NCBI RefSeq assembly: GCF_018263855.1
Contig: NZ_CP073318.1
Location: 62,001-126,000 of the forward strand
DNA length: 64,000 bases
Direction: 5' to 3'
Source of the DNA: Kutzneria sp. CA-103260
GTDB taxonomy: Bacteria; Actinomycetota; Actinomycetes; Mycobacteriales; Pseudonocardiaceae
Shown here: positions 25,549 through 34,253 of the stretch, piece after piece
Layout: every line of letters begins with the position of its first letter
Position numbering within the stretch: position 1 is the stretch's first letter
The notes under the pieces: model-generated
What the model was told of the DNA's origin: nothing
Databases searched by the model: none
Seen by the model: only the letters and a program-made list of their open reading frames with translations
Position numbers and translations under genes: made by a program

Positions 25549-26189
25549 GCCTGCGGGTCCTGGTCGCGGACGACCAGGCCATGGTGCGGACCGGTTTCCG
25601 GCTGATCCTCAACGGGGAGCCGGACATCGAGGTCGTCGGCGAGGCGGCCGACGGCCGGCAGGCCGTGTCGATGGCCCGCGAGCTGCGCCCCGACGTGACC
25701 CTCATGGACATCCGGATGCCCATGATCGACGGCCTCCAGGCGACCCGGCTGCTGGCCGGTCCGGACGTGCCGGATCCGTTGCGGGTCGTGGTGGTCACCA
25801 CCTTCGACCTCGACGAGAACGTGCACGCCGCGCTGCGGGCCGGGGCCTGCGGCTTCCTGCTCAAGGACGCCGGCCCGGGCCTGCTGATCGAGGCCGTGCA
25901 CGCCGCCGCCAACGGCGAGGCCTTGGTGTCGCCGTCGATCACCACCCGGCTGCTGTCCCACTTCGCCGCCCCGCGGACCGACCGCAAGCCGCTGGAACCG
26001 TTGACCGAGCGGGAGTTCGACGTCATCCGCCTGGTGGCCCGTGGCCGCACCAACGCCGAGATCGCCGCCGAGCTGGTGATCTCCCTGTCCACCGTGAAGA
26101 CCCATCTCGGCGCCGTGCAACGGAAGCTGGCCGCCCGCAACCGCACCGAGGTGGCGATCTGGGCCTGGGAGACCGGGTCGGTGCGCTAG
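25545..26189 (+). CDS. NarL/FixJ-family response regulator
   Basis: A 214-residue response regulator. The receiver domain has the acidic pair ADDQ, phosphoacceptor Asp55 in TLMDIRMP and the conserved Lys in LLKDA. The LuxR-type HTH reads LTEREFDVIRLVARGRTNAE then ELVISLSTVKTH. It is the partner of the preceding kinase. The GTG start lies in the third copy of the 29-bp repeat. Its stop shares a CTAG with the convergent LuxR gene. Confidence 0.92.
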   Translation: MSLRVLVADDQAMVRTGFRLILNGEPDIEVVGEAADGRQAVSMARELRPDVTLMDIRMPMIDGLQATRLLAGPDVPDPLRVVVVTTFDLDENVHAALRAGACGFLLKDAGPGLLIEAVHAAANGEALVSPSITTRLLSHFAAPRTDRKPLEPLTEREFDVIRLVARGRTNAEIAAELVISLSTVKTHLGAVQRKLAARNRTEVAIWAWETGSVR

Positions 26190-28114
26190 AGACGGTGTTG
26201 CTGGAAGAACTGGTGCAGCTGCCCGCGCGAGGTGACCCCTAGTTTGGGGAAGGACCGGTACAGGTGGGAGCCGACGGTCCGCGGGGACAGGAACAGGCGC
26301 TCGCCGATCTCCTTGTTGCTCAGGCCTTGCGCGGCCAGCCGGACGATTTCTTGTTGCTGCGGGGTCAGTTCCAGCAGCCGGTTCGGGGCGGCGTCGACGT
26401 CGCGGACGCCGGCCGCGCGGAGTTCGGCCAGGGTGCGGGAGATCCACGGTCGGGCGCCGAGGCGGCGGAAGGTCTCCAGGGCGGCGACGAGATGGGGGCG
26501 GGCCTCGGCGGGGCGGAGACGGCGGCGAAGCCACTCCGCGTAATCCAGCTGTGTGCGGGCGTGGTCGAACGGCCAGTCGGCGGAATCAGCCAGTGCGGCC
26601 AGGAAATGCGGCTCCGGAAAGTCTGGAGTGGACAGTGCGCGGGCGCGGGCGAGCAGCATGCGCTGGCGGCGGCTGAAGGGCTCGATGCCGTCGACAATGG
26701 ACGACACGTCGTGGCCGGTGCGGGCGGCCGCGGCGGCGAGGTCGGCGACGGCCAGCCGGGTGATCTGGTAGTGCTCGTCGGCGAACATGAGCCGGAACTG
26801 GTCGTATGCGGACTCGAAGTCGCCGTCGGCCATGGCGGCCAGGCCGAGGGCCCAGCGGCCACGGGCGATCACCGAGCCGCTGGCGCGCGGGGTCATCGAG
26901 GCCAGGGCATCCAGGGCCAGCGACCGTGCCGACGAGGAATCGCCTTGCAGGGCAAGGACTGTGGCGTCGAGGATGGTCGCGGCGGCGGAGGTGTGGGGGA
27001 GATCGCCGTCGGCGGCGGCCCGCGCGGACGCGGCGGCGACCAGTCGGGCCGAGGCCCACTGCCCGGCCTCCAGGTAGGCCCAGCCAGCGGCGCAGCGCAA
27101 CACATCGGGAAGCTGGGCCAGGTCCGTGGCCCGCTCGAACAGCTCGATGGCGACGGCGGTCTCGTCGATCAGCCAGGCCATGGTGCCGTAGGCGGTCAGC
27201 TGCGCCGGATCGTCCGGCACGTCGGCGATCTCCGCCGACGACACCGACGAGGGATCGACCAGTGCCCGCACCCACAGGGAATCCCCGTGCACGCCGTCGC
27301 GGCGGCCGGTGTAGTAGGCGACGATGGCGGCGCTGGCCACCGCCTCGGAGGCCAGCGGTTCGGACAGTTCCTTGGCCGCGTCGACCAGCAGTCGCTGGGC
27401 CGCGTCCCGCCGGGGCGTCAACGCCAGGGCCTGGCCCCGCCGCAGCGAAACCTCGGCCTGCCTACCGTCCACTCTGGACAGCAGCTCCTGGGCCCAGCCG
27501 GGATAACCGACGAGGATGGCCAACTCGGCCGCCCGCAGCGGATGGCCGGCCCGCTCCAGCAGTCGGGCGGCGGTCGCGTAGGCGCCGCGCGACACGGCAT
27601 GTCGGGCCCGTTCCTCAAGCGCGGCAACGGGTTCGACGGCGACGGGCGCGGACACGGCCAACGGCCCGATCCGCTCGTGCGGCAGGCCGAAGTGATCACG
27701 GTCGCTGGCCCCGAGGAACGCCACCGGCTCGCCGTCCAACCGCCGGGCGACAAAGGTCAGCACTCGCAGCGAATCCGGGTCCAGCCACTGCATGTCGGCC
27801 ACGACCACCAGCACCGGCCCGATCTCGGCCAGCAGGTTCAGCACGGCCACGCCCAGCAGCAGCCGGTCCGGCGCGCCCTCGCCGAACAGCACCCCCAGCG
27901 CCGCCCGCTGCCGGTCGGGCAGCGCCTCGGCCCGGTCCAGCACCGGGCGCAGCAGCTGGTGCAGGCCCGCGTACGGAATGTCCGACTCCAGCATCGTGCC
28001 GGCGGCCCGCAGCACCAACCCGTCGACAGCCCGCCCGTCGACCATCGGGTCGAGGCGGGCGGCCCGGTCCGCGGCCGTCCCGCCGACGAATACCAACGCC
28101 GTGCCGGTGCTCAC
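26186..28114 (-). CDS. LuxR-family (LAL-like) regulator lacking Walker A
   Basis: A 642-residue LAL-like regulator. A STAND-type ATPase remnant holds a Walker B-like VLVVVADMQWLD near residue 106, a long helical repeat region (about 170-560) and a C-terminal LuxR HTH (LTPQQQEIVRLAAQGLSNKE, then RLFLSPRTVGSHL). Typical members are 850-950 residues and have a GxxGxGKT loop; here the N-terminus is VFVGGTAADRAARLD with no lysine loop, so ATP binding is doubtful. The start is a GTG 75 bases from the divergent MBL gene, leaving no space for the missing part. Confidence 0.8.
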   Translation of the reverse strand: MSTGTALVFVGGTAADRAARLDPMVDGRAVDGLVLRAAGTMLESDIPYAGLHQLLRPVLDRAEALPDRQRAALGVLFGEGAPDRLLLGVAVLNLLAEIGPVLVVVADMQWLDPDSLRVLTFVARRLDGEPVAFLGASDRDHFGLPHERIGPLAVSAPVAVEPVAALEERARHAVSRGAYATAARLLERAGHPLRAAELAILVGYPGWAQELLSRVDGRQAEVSLRRGQALALTPRRDAAQRLLVDAAKELSEPLASEAVASAAIVAYYTGRRDGVHGDSLWVRALVDPSSVSSAEIADVPDDPAQLTAYGTMAWLIDETAVAIELFERATDLAQLPDVLRCAAGWAYLEAGQWASARLVAAASARAAADGDLPHTSAAATILDATVLALQGDSSSARSLALDALASMTPRASGSVIARGRWALGLAAMADGDFESAYDQFRLMFADEHYQITRLAVADLAAAAARTGHDVSSIVDGIEPFSRRQRMLLARARALSTPDFPEPHFLAALADSADWPFDHARTQLDYAEWLRRRLRPAEARPHLVAALETFRRLGARPWISRTLAELRAAGVRDVDAAPNRLLELTPQQQEIVRLAAQGLSNKEIGERLFLSPRTVGSHLYRSFPKLGVTSRGQLHQFFQQHRL

Positions 28115-28189
28115 CCCGGCGAAGATACCGGGTGGGTGCGGTCAGATGACTGACTCGCCCGACCGCCCCGGCCGGCCACCATCGAAGCC

Positions 28190-28972
28190 ATGGCCGAGAT
28201 AACCCGAGTGCTGGAGAAGGCGTGGCCCACCCGGCCGCCGACCGCGATGTTCGCCGACCTGCCGCAGCGGTTCTGGGACGAGCGCCCGCACCTGTGGGAC
28301 GCGGCCGACGGCCGGCTGGTCACCAGCTCGCTGACCTGGGTGATCCGCGAGCGGGGCCGGACCATCCTGGTCGACACGGGCATCGGCAACAACAAGGATC
28401 GCCCGGACACGCCGCCGTTCCACCGCCTCCGCACCGACTTCCTGGTCGCGCTGGCCGCCGCCGGCGTCCGCCCGGAGGAGGTCGACGTGGTGGTCAACAC
28501 CCACCTGCACGCCGATCACGTCGGCTGGAACACCCGGCTGGTCGACGGCCGGTGGACGCCGACCTTTCCCAATGCCACCTACCTGATCCCGGCCGCCGAC
28601 CACGAGCACTTCGCCGACGACCCGGTGATCGCCGACAGCGTGCGGCCGGTGGTCGAGGCCGGGCAGTCGATTCTGTGGCGGGGCCAGCACGCGATCGGGG
28701 ACGGGCTGGTGCTGGAGGAAGCGCCGGGGCACACGCCGGGGTCGAGCGTGCTGAAGCTGCGGGACGAGGCGGTGTTCGTCGGGGATCTGCTGCACAACCC
28801 GGCGCAGATCCTGGAGCCCGACGCGAACAGCATGTTCTGCCTGGACGCCGACGGTGCGCGGCGGTCGAGGCGACGGATCCTCGGCTGGGCGGCCGACCAC
28901 AACGCGCGGGTGCTGCCGACGCATTTCGACGGCGGCCCGGTGACCAGGGACGGTGAGAAGTTTGCGTGCTGA
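28190..28972 (+). CDS. Metallo-beta-lactamase-fold hydrolase (lactonase-like)
   Basis: A 260-residue MBL-fold enzyme with the zinc motif THLHADHVGW near residue 104, the later ligands in APGHTPGSSV and FVGDLLHNP, and a final LPTHFDGG. This pattern matches AHL-lactonase-type and related hydrolases. Next to a Baeyer-Villiger monooxygenase operon it could open the lactone product; that link is inference. Its 3' end overlaps the carboxylesterase start. Confidence 0.83.
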   Translation: MAEITRVLEKAWPTRPPTAMFADLPQRFWDERPHLWDAADGRLVTSSLTWVIRERGRTILVDTGIGNNKDRPDTPPFHRLRTDFLVALAAAGVRPEEVDVVVNTHLHADHVGWNTRLVDGRWTPTFPNATYLIPAADHEHFADDPVIADSVRPVVEAGQSILWRGQHAIGDGLVLEEAPGHTPGSSVLKLRDEAVFVGDLLHNPAQILEPDANSMFCLDADGARRSRRRILGWAADHNARVLPTHFDGGPVTRDGEKFAC

Positions 28973-30197
28973 GCTGCGGGGCGTCGAGAAGGACGGCGTG
29001 TGGACCTACTACGGGGTCCCGTATGCAATGGTCACCGACCGCTTCGGCCCGCCGGGGCCGGCCCCGGCGTGGGCAGGCGTCCTCGATGCGACGACGCCGG
29101 GGCCGACCGCGCCGCAGGGCGCGCGGTCCTTCGCCGGCACGGACATGTCGGCGATCCTCGGCACCGGCTGGGACCGTGGCGACCCCTACCTGACCCTGAA
29201 CATCTGGTCGACCCAGCGACAAGCCCGGCCGGTCATGGTCTACGTGCACGGCGGCGGTTTTCTCAGCGGCTCGGGTCACGCGTCCATGTACGACGGCACG
29301 GACTTCGCCCGCGACGGCGTCGTGCTGGTGACGCTGAACTACCGGCTCGGCGCGATCGGCTGGCTCGACCTGCCGGGCGCGCCCCGCAACCGCGGCCTGC
29401 TGGACGTGATCGCCGCGCTGCGCTGGATCCGTGACCACATCGGCGAATTCGGCGGCGCCCCGGACAACGTGACGCTGTTCGGGCAGTCGGCCGGCGCGAT
29501 GCTGATCGCCGCCCTGCTGTCCGATCCCACACTGCTGGCTGACCCCGCCGCCGACGGGCTTGTCCGCCGTGCGATATCACAGAGCGGCGGGGCCCACATG
29601 TTCGGCGCGGAGCAAGCCGATCGGGTGACACGGGCCCTGGCCGAGCGGCTCGGCATCGAGCCGTCACTGGACGCGTTCCAGCAGGTCAGCGACGAGAATC
29701 TGGTTGAGGCGACCGCCGGTCTGGTGGTCGACACCCGGTTCGACCGCTCGCTGGGCACCAGCCCGTTCAAGCCCGTGGTCGACGACCTCGAACTCGCCCC
29801 GGTCGACCTGTTGATCGGCACCAACGAGGACGAGGCCGGCCTGTACGTGCACGCGCCCGTGACCGACGAGGACGTCGTCAAGGCCGCGGCCCGGCGCGAT
29901 CCCGACCCGGAGCGCCTGGTCGCCGAGTACCGCCGGCGGTTCGCCGAACCGCTCGATCAGCTCACGGCGTTGCTGACCGAGCAGTTCGAGACCGGCAGCA
30001 CCCGGATCGCCCAGGCGCACCGGGGAAAGGTCTGGGCCTACCGCTTCGGCCTGGGCGGCGCGGCGATCCACTGCGCCGAACTGCCGTTCGTGTTCCGGCC
30101 CGGCCCCGTGCACGACGCCTGGGTGCGGTTCGCGACCGTCGGCGACCCCGGGTGGGACCTGTACCCGTCGGTGCAGTTGCTCACGGGACGAGGATGA
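28953..30197 (+). CDS. Type B carboxylesterase
   Basis: A 414-residue carboxylesterase of the type B family with VYVHGGGF (oxyanion hole) near residue 97, LNYRLGAIGW, DNVTLFGQSAG with the nucleophile Ser near 178 and IGTNEDEAGL. It is about 80 residues shorter than typical members, with a compact C-terminal part; the catalytic His is probably in HCAELPFVF. The GTG at 28953 overlaps the MBL gene; a TTG at 28962 is an alternative. The 3' end overlaps the convergent dehydrogenase by 17 bases. A role in hydrolysing esters from the BVMO step is inferred. Confidence 0.85.
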   Translation: MRSLRAELRGVEKDGVWTYYGVPYAMVTDRFGPPGPAPAWAGVLDATTPGPTAPQGARSFAGTDMSAILGTGWDRGDPYLTLNIWSTQRQARPVMVYVHGGGFLSGSGHASMYDGTDFARDGVVLVTLNYRLGAIGWLDLPGAPRNRGLLDVIAALRWIRDHIGEFGGAPDNVTLFGQSAGAMLIAALLSDPTLLADPAADGLVRRAISQSGGAHMFGAEQADRVTRALAERLGIEPSLDAFQQVSDENLVEATAGLVVDTRFDRSLGTSPFKPVVDDLELAPVDLLIGTNEDEAGLYVHAPVTDEDVVKAAARRDPDPERLVAEYRRRFAEPLDQLTALLTEQFETGSTRIAQAHRGKVWAYRFGLGGAAIHCAELPFVFRPGPVHDAWVRFATVGDPGWDLYPSVQLLTGRG

Positions 30198-31227
30198 GCC
30201 GAACCGGGTCGTCGGTCTTCTCGGCCAGCTGCCGCACCGCGTCCGGCGCGTCGGCCAGGGCGAGGTGCCCGCTGATCGACTTGGCCAGGTCCAGCCGGCC
30301 GTGCCGGGCCAGCGCGACCAGCTCCTCCACGTGCGGCCGCCCGGAGCCGTAGTGGCCGAGCAGCCGGTGCCGCAGGGCGCTGAACGGCACGCTGTTGGTG
30401 ATGGTGATCGGGGCCAGGGAGAGGCCGACCAACACCAGCGCCCCGCCGCCGCCCAGCGTCGCCTCGGCCTGCTCCCGCACCGCCGGCACGCCGGCGAAGT
30501 CGAACGCGAAGTCCAGGCCTCGGCCGTCGGTGGCCGCCCGGATCTGCTCGACGCAGTCCGGCGCGGTGGGGTCCAAGGCGAGGTCGGCGCCGTACTCCAG
30601 GGCTCGCCGGCGGGCGGCCGGCAGCGGGTCGACGGCGATGATCGGCGCCGCGCCGATCAGCCGCAGCAGCTGGATGCCATGCGTGCCAAGGCCTCCCACG
30701 CCCCAGACGCCGGCCGACTGGGCCGGCCGCACCCCGGCGTTGGCCACGATCGCCGCGTACGGCGTGGAGACCGCGTCGGGAATGATGGCCGCCTGGTCGA
30801 AGGGCAGGTCGTCGGGGATGGGGACGATGGTGTCGTAGCGGGCCAGGGCGTATTCGGCCCAGCCGCCGTCGTAGTGCACGCCCCGGGTCAGCGGTTGCCG
30901 ACAGCGTTGTTGAAGGCTGGGTTGCTGCCGCATCAGGCAGTTGTCGCACCGGCCACAGGTTTGCCCGGCCAGCAACAGAACCCGCTGGCCGATGGCCACA
31001 GTGGACGGAACGTTCGCGCCCAGCGCCTCGACGACGCCGGCGACCTCGTGGCCCAGCGTCACGGGATCGCCGGCCAACGGCAGCGAGCCGTCGATCAGGT
31101 GCAGGTCGGACAGGCACACACCGGCGGCGCGGACGGCGATGCGCACCTCGTCGTCGGCCGGTTCCGGTGTGGGCACCACGTCGACGGCGAACCGGCGGGT
31201 GGCGGGATCGAGTCGTGCGGCGAGCAT
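30181..31227 (-). CDS. Zinc-dependent alcohol dehydrogenase
   Basis: A 348-residue medium-chain dehydrogenase. The catalytic zinc site has Cys in AGVCLSDLH and GHEVAGVV; the structural zinc loop is CGRCDNC with a fourth Cys after it (QRC). The NAD(P)-binding motif is GVGGLGTHGIQL. It likely oxidises a secondary alcohol to a ketone, which would supply the BVMO encoded upstream. It is the last gene of the minus-strand P450 operon, 31 bases after the BVMO stop. Confidence 0.88.
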   Translation of the reverse strand: MLAARLDPATRRFAVDVVPTPEPADDEVRIAVRAAGVCLSDLHLIDGSLPLAGDPVTLGHEVAGVVEALGANVPSTVAIGQRVLLLAGQTCGRCDNCLMRQQPSLQQRCRQPLTRGVHYDGGWAEYALARYDTIVPIPDDLPFDQAAIIPDAVSTPYAAIVANAGVRPAQSAGVWGVGGLGTHGIQLLRLIGAAPIIAVDPLPAARRRALEYGADLALDPTAPDCVEQIRAATDGRGLDFAFDFAGVPAVREQAEATLGGGGALVLVGLSLAPITITNSVPFSALRHRLLGHYGSGRPHVEELVALARHGRLDLAKSISGHLALADAPDAVRQLAEKTDDPVRLILVP

Positions 31228-31258
31228 CAGTGCCCCTCTCCTGCGGTGGTGTCGACGA

Positions 31259-33019
31259 TCACCGGAACTCCAAGCCCTCGAAGGTGCCGGCGGTCCGCCA
31301 CTTCTCGATGTAGGCGAAGAAGGCGGACGGGCCCTGGGGATAGCCGACCAGCAGCTGCGCGGCCGGGCCCCGGTCCTGGCCTTCGTTGTTGTAGTAGCCG
31401 GGCGTGCAGTCCGGGCCGCCGAGCGTGGACGCCGGGGCGGTGCTTAGCAGCTCGGCCCAGGCGTCCTGGGCCTCGGCGGTGACCTCGACCTCACGGTGGC
31501 CGTCCCGCACCGCGAGCCCGACGACGGCGGCGATCGTCGCGGCGGAGTCGACGATGTTGCTCGGGATGTTGGCGATGAGGTTCGCGCCCTGGGTCGGTTG
31601 CACGACAAAGGCATTGGGGAAGCCGTGGGTGTGCATGCCGTGCAGGGTCCGCATTCCGTCGGCCCAGTGGTCGGTCAGTGTGACGCCGCCGCGGCCGGTG
31701 ACCTCGTAGCCCGAGCGCCGGGTGAAGTCGGTGTTGACCTCGAAGCCGGATGCGTAGATGACGCAGTCCACTTTGTGCTCACGGCCGCCCGCGACCACGC
31801 CGTCGGCGGTGATCCGCTGCACGCCCTTGCCGTCGGTGTCGACGAGATGGGTGTTGGGGTTGTTGAAGGACTGGAGGTACTCGTCGTGGAAGCACGGCCG
31901 CTTGCACAGCCGCCGGTACCAGGCCTTCAGGTGCTGCGCGGTGTCGTGGTCGGCGACGATGGTGTCGACCCGGGAGCGGATCTGGTCCATCTTCTCGTAG
32001 TCGGCCCGCTCGGCCAGTTCCATCCGCGTCGCCATGGTGCGCTCCTTGGCCGGCAGCGCCACCATCTCCGCGCGGATCTTCCGCGACATCTCGGTCCAGC
32101 CGTCGCGGATCATGTCCTGCTCGGCGACGCCGCCGAGCACGTCGGCGAAGTTGGCCAGCAGGCGCCGCTGCCAGCCCGGGGTGGCCATCTCGGCGAACCA
32201 CTCCGGGTCGGTCGGACGGTTGTCACGAGCGTCCACAGAGGATGGTGTGCGCTGGATGACGAACAGCTCACCGCAGGCCTGGGCCAGTCGCGGCACGGCC
32301 TGCACCGAGGTCGCGCCGGTGCCGATGATCGCCACCCGCTTGTCGGCCAACTTCTCCAGCGAAGCGCCGGTGTAGTCGTAGTCCCAGCGGTTGGTGTGGA
32401 ACGAGTGGCCGCGGAACTCCCCGATGCCCGGGATGGCCGGCAGCTTGGGCACGTGCAGCGGACCGATGCCCATCACCACGAACTGCGCGGTCAGCCGGTC
32501 GCCGCGGTTGGTGCGGATGATCCACCGCGACTGGTCCTCGTCCCAGCGCAGGTCGGTGACCTCGGTGTGGAACAGGGCCTGCTCGTAGAGGTCGTACTGC
32601 TTGCCGATGCGCTGGCAGTGCTCCAAAATCTCCGGCCCGTGCGCGTACTTCTCGGTCGGCATGTGGCCGGTCTCTTCGAGCAGCGGCAGGTAGATGTACG
32701 ACGTCGTGTCGCACTGCGCGCCCGGATACCGGTTCCAGTACCAGGTTCCGCCGAAGTCGCCGGCCTTGTCGATGATCCGGACGTCCTCGATGCCGGCCTC
32801 CTTGAGGCGGGCCCCGACCACCAGCCCGGAGAACCCGCCGCCGACGCACACCACCGTGGTGTGGTCGGTCAGCGGCTCCCGCTCGGTCATCGGCGTGAAG
32901 GGATCGCCGATGTCGAACTCGTCGGCCAGCCGCACGTACTGGCTGGCGCCGTCCGGCCGCAGCCGCTTGTCCCGCTCCGCCAGGTACTTCTCGCGCAACG
33001 ACGCGATGTCGACGGTCAT
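31259..33019 (-). CDS. Baeyer-Villiger flavin monooxygenase
   Basis: A 586-residue class B flavoprotein monooxygenase. It has FAD-binding VVCVGGGFSGLVVGARL, GTWYWNRYPGAQCDT, the type I BVMO fingerprint FRGHSFHTNRWD, and a second Rossmann motif IIGTGATSVQ for NADPH. These enzymes insert oxygen next to a ketone to give an ester or lactone. A GAGG site lies 8 bases before the ATG at 33019; a GTG at 33031 overlapping the P450 stop is an alternative. The substrate is unknown; N-terminal extension SLREKYLAERDKRLRPD is like steroid and cycloalkanone BVMOs. Confidence 0.9.
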   Translation of the reverse strand: MTVDIASLREKYLAERDKRLRPDGASQYVRLADEFDIGDPFTPMTEREPLTDHTTVVCVGGGFSGLVVGARLKEAGIEDVRIIDKAGDFGGTWYWNRYPGAQCDTTSYIYLPLLEETGHMPTEKYAHGPEILEHCQRIGKQYDLYEQALFHTEVTDLRWDEDQSRWIIRTNRGDRLTAQFVVMGIGPLHVPKLPAIPGIGEFRGHSFHTNRWDYDYTGASLEKLADKRVAIIGTGATSVQAVPRLAQACGELFVIQRTPSSVDARDNRPTDPEWFAEMATPGWQRRLLANFADVLGGVAEQDMIRDGWTEMSRKIRAEMVALPAKERTMATRMELAERADYEKMDQIRSRVDTIVADHDTAQHLKAWYRRLCKRPCFHDEYLQSFNNPNTHLVDTDGKGVQRITADGVVAGGREHKVDCVIYASGFEVNTDFTRRSGYEVTGRGGVTLTDHWADGMRTLHGMHTHGFPNAFVVQPTQGANLIANIPSNIVDSAATIAAVVGLAVRDGHREVEVTAEAQDAWAELLSTAPASTLGGPDCTPGYYNNEGQDRGPAAQLLVGYPQGPSAFFAYIEKWRTAGTFEGLEFR

Positions 33020-33027
33020 GGCCGGCC

Positions 33028-34245
33028 TCACTTGCGCAAGCGGTCGAAGGAGACCAGCAGGTGCTCGGGGCCGCGCAGCACGGCGTTCTCGCGGTAGGGC
33101 GGCGGATCGGCCACCAGGCGCGGGTTGTCCAGCCGCCGGGACAGCGCGGTCAGGGCGATCTGGGCCTCGGCGCGGGCCAGCATCGCGCCCACGCAGTAGT
33201 GCACGCCGCCGCCGAACCCGAGATGGGCGTTGTTCGGGCGGTCCGGCACGAACTGGTCGGCGTCGGCGAACACGTCGGTGTCCCGGTTGCCAGCGGCCAG
33301 CATCACCCGCAGCGCGGAACCGGCCGGCACCAGCACACCGCCGATCTCGATGTCGGCCGTGGTGCTGCGCGCGGTCATCTGCACCGGCGGGTCGTAGCGC
33401 AGCACCTCCTCCACCAGCATGGTGGCCAGCTCCGGCTCGTTGCGCAGGCGCGCCAAGGCATCCGGGTTGCGCAGCAGGGCGAGCGTGCCGTTGGCGATCA
33501 GGTTCACGGTGGTCTCGTGGCCGGCGATCAGCAGCAGCGCCAGCGTGGCCCGCAGGTCGAGCGGCCCCAGCCGGTCGACGGTCGGATCGGCCGGCATGAA
33601 CGCCGACAGCAGGTCGTCGCCGGGGTTGCGGGTCTTCTCGACGATCAGCCCGTTCAGGTAGTCGATCAGCGCGTTGCGGACCTGGGTCAGCTCGCGGATC
33701 TCGGCCTCGTCCGGCTCCTCGACCGGGTCCAGGCCGCGGGTCAGCTTGCGGGCGAACTCGCCGAAGATCGGCTCGTCCTCCTGCGGCACGCCCAGCAGCT
33801 CGCAGATCACCGTCACCGGCAGCGGATAGGCCAGGTCGTCGACGATGTCGAGCTGGCCGGGGCCGTCGCTGAGGTGCGCGTCGAGCAGCTTGCCGACCAG
33901 CTCTTCGAGGTGGTCGCGCATGCCGATCACCCGCGGCACGAACTCCTTCATCACCAGGCCGCGCAGCCGGTCGTGGCTGGGCGCGTCCTGCACCAGGAAG
34001 GAGGCCGGGGCCTTGGCCTCGCCCGGGTCCGGCGCGTTCGGGTCCAGCCGGTTCGCGCTGATCCGGGGATCGTGCAGCACGCGCTTGATGTCGGCGTGCC
34101 GGCTGACCAGCCAGCTGCCGTCGGACATCTCGGTGACCGGCAGGTCCAGCATCTGCTCGTACAGCGGGTACGGGTTCGGCCGGCTGTCCAGGCGCAGGGT
34201 CCGCGAGAACAGCTCGGCGGCAGTCGTGGTCTCCGTGGTGGTCAT
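33028..34245 (-). CDS. Cytochrome P450
   Basis: A 405-residue bacterial P450. It has LLLIAGHETTVNLIANG (I-helix with the acid-alcohol pair), EEVLRYDPPVQ, and the haem loop LGFGGGVHYCVGAMLAR with Cys at about residue 351. It lies directly after ferredoxin and ferredoxin-reductase genes, so the whole electron chain is present. In the proposed pathway it hydroxylates the starting compound. The stop overlaps the alternative start of the BVMO gene. Confidence 0.92.
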   Translation of the reverse strand: MTTTETTTAAELFSRTLRLDSRPNPYPLYEQMLDLPVTEMSDGSWLVSRHADIKRVLHDPRISANRLDPNAPDPGEAKAPASFLVQDAPSHDRLRGLVMKEFVPRVIGMRDHLEELVGKLLDAHLSDGPGQLDIVDDLAYPLPVTVICELLGVPQEDEPIFGEFARKLTRGLDPVEEPDEAEIRELTQVRNALIDYLNGLIVEKTRNPGDDLLSAFMPADPTVDRLGPLDLRATLALLLIAGHETTVNLIANGTLALLRNPDALARLRNEPELATMLVEEVLRYDPPVQMTARSTTADIEIGGVLVPAGSALRVMLAAGNRDTDVFADADQFVPDRPNNAHLGFGGGVHYCVGAMLARAEAQIALTALSRRLDNPRLVADPPPYRENAVLRGPEHLLVSFDRLRK

Positions 34246-34253
34246 GGCTGGTC

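Larger units (their letters stand above)
25470..25556 (+). repeat. 29-bp tandem triplication at the kinase/regulator junction
   Basis: Three adjacent 29-base copies (25470-25498, 25499-25527, 25528-25556) differ at only a few positions. Each contains gtgtga, where a TGA stop and a GTG start overlap. The kinase stops in copy 1 and the regulator starts in copy 3. From each GTG in copies 1 and 2 a 10-codon frame runs exactly to the TGA of the next copy. Confidence 0.95.
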
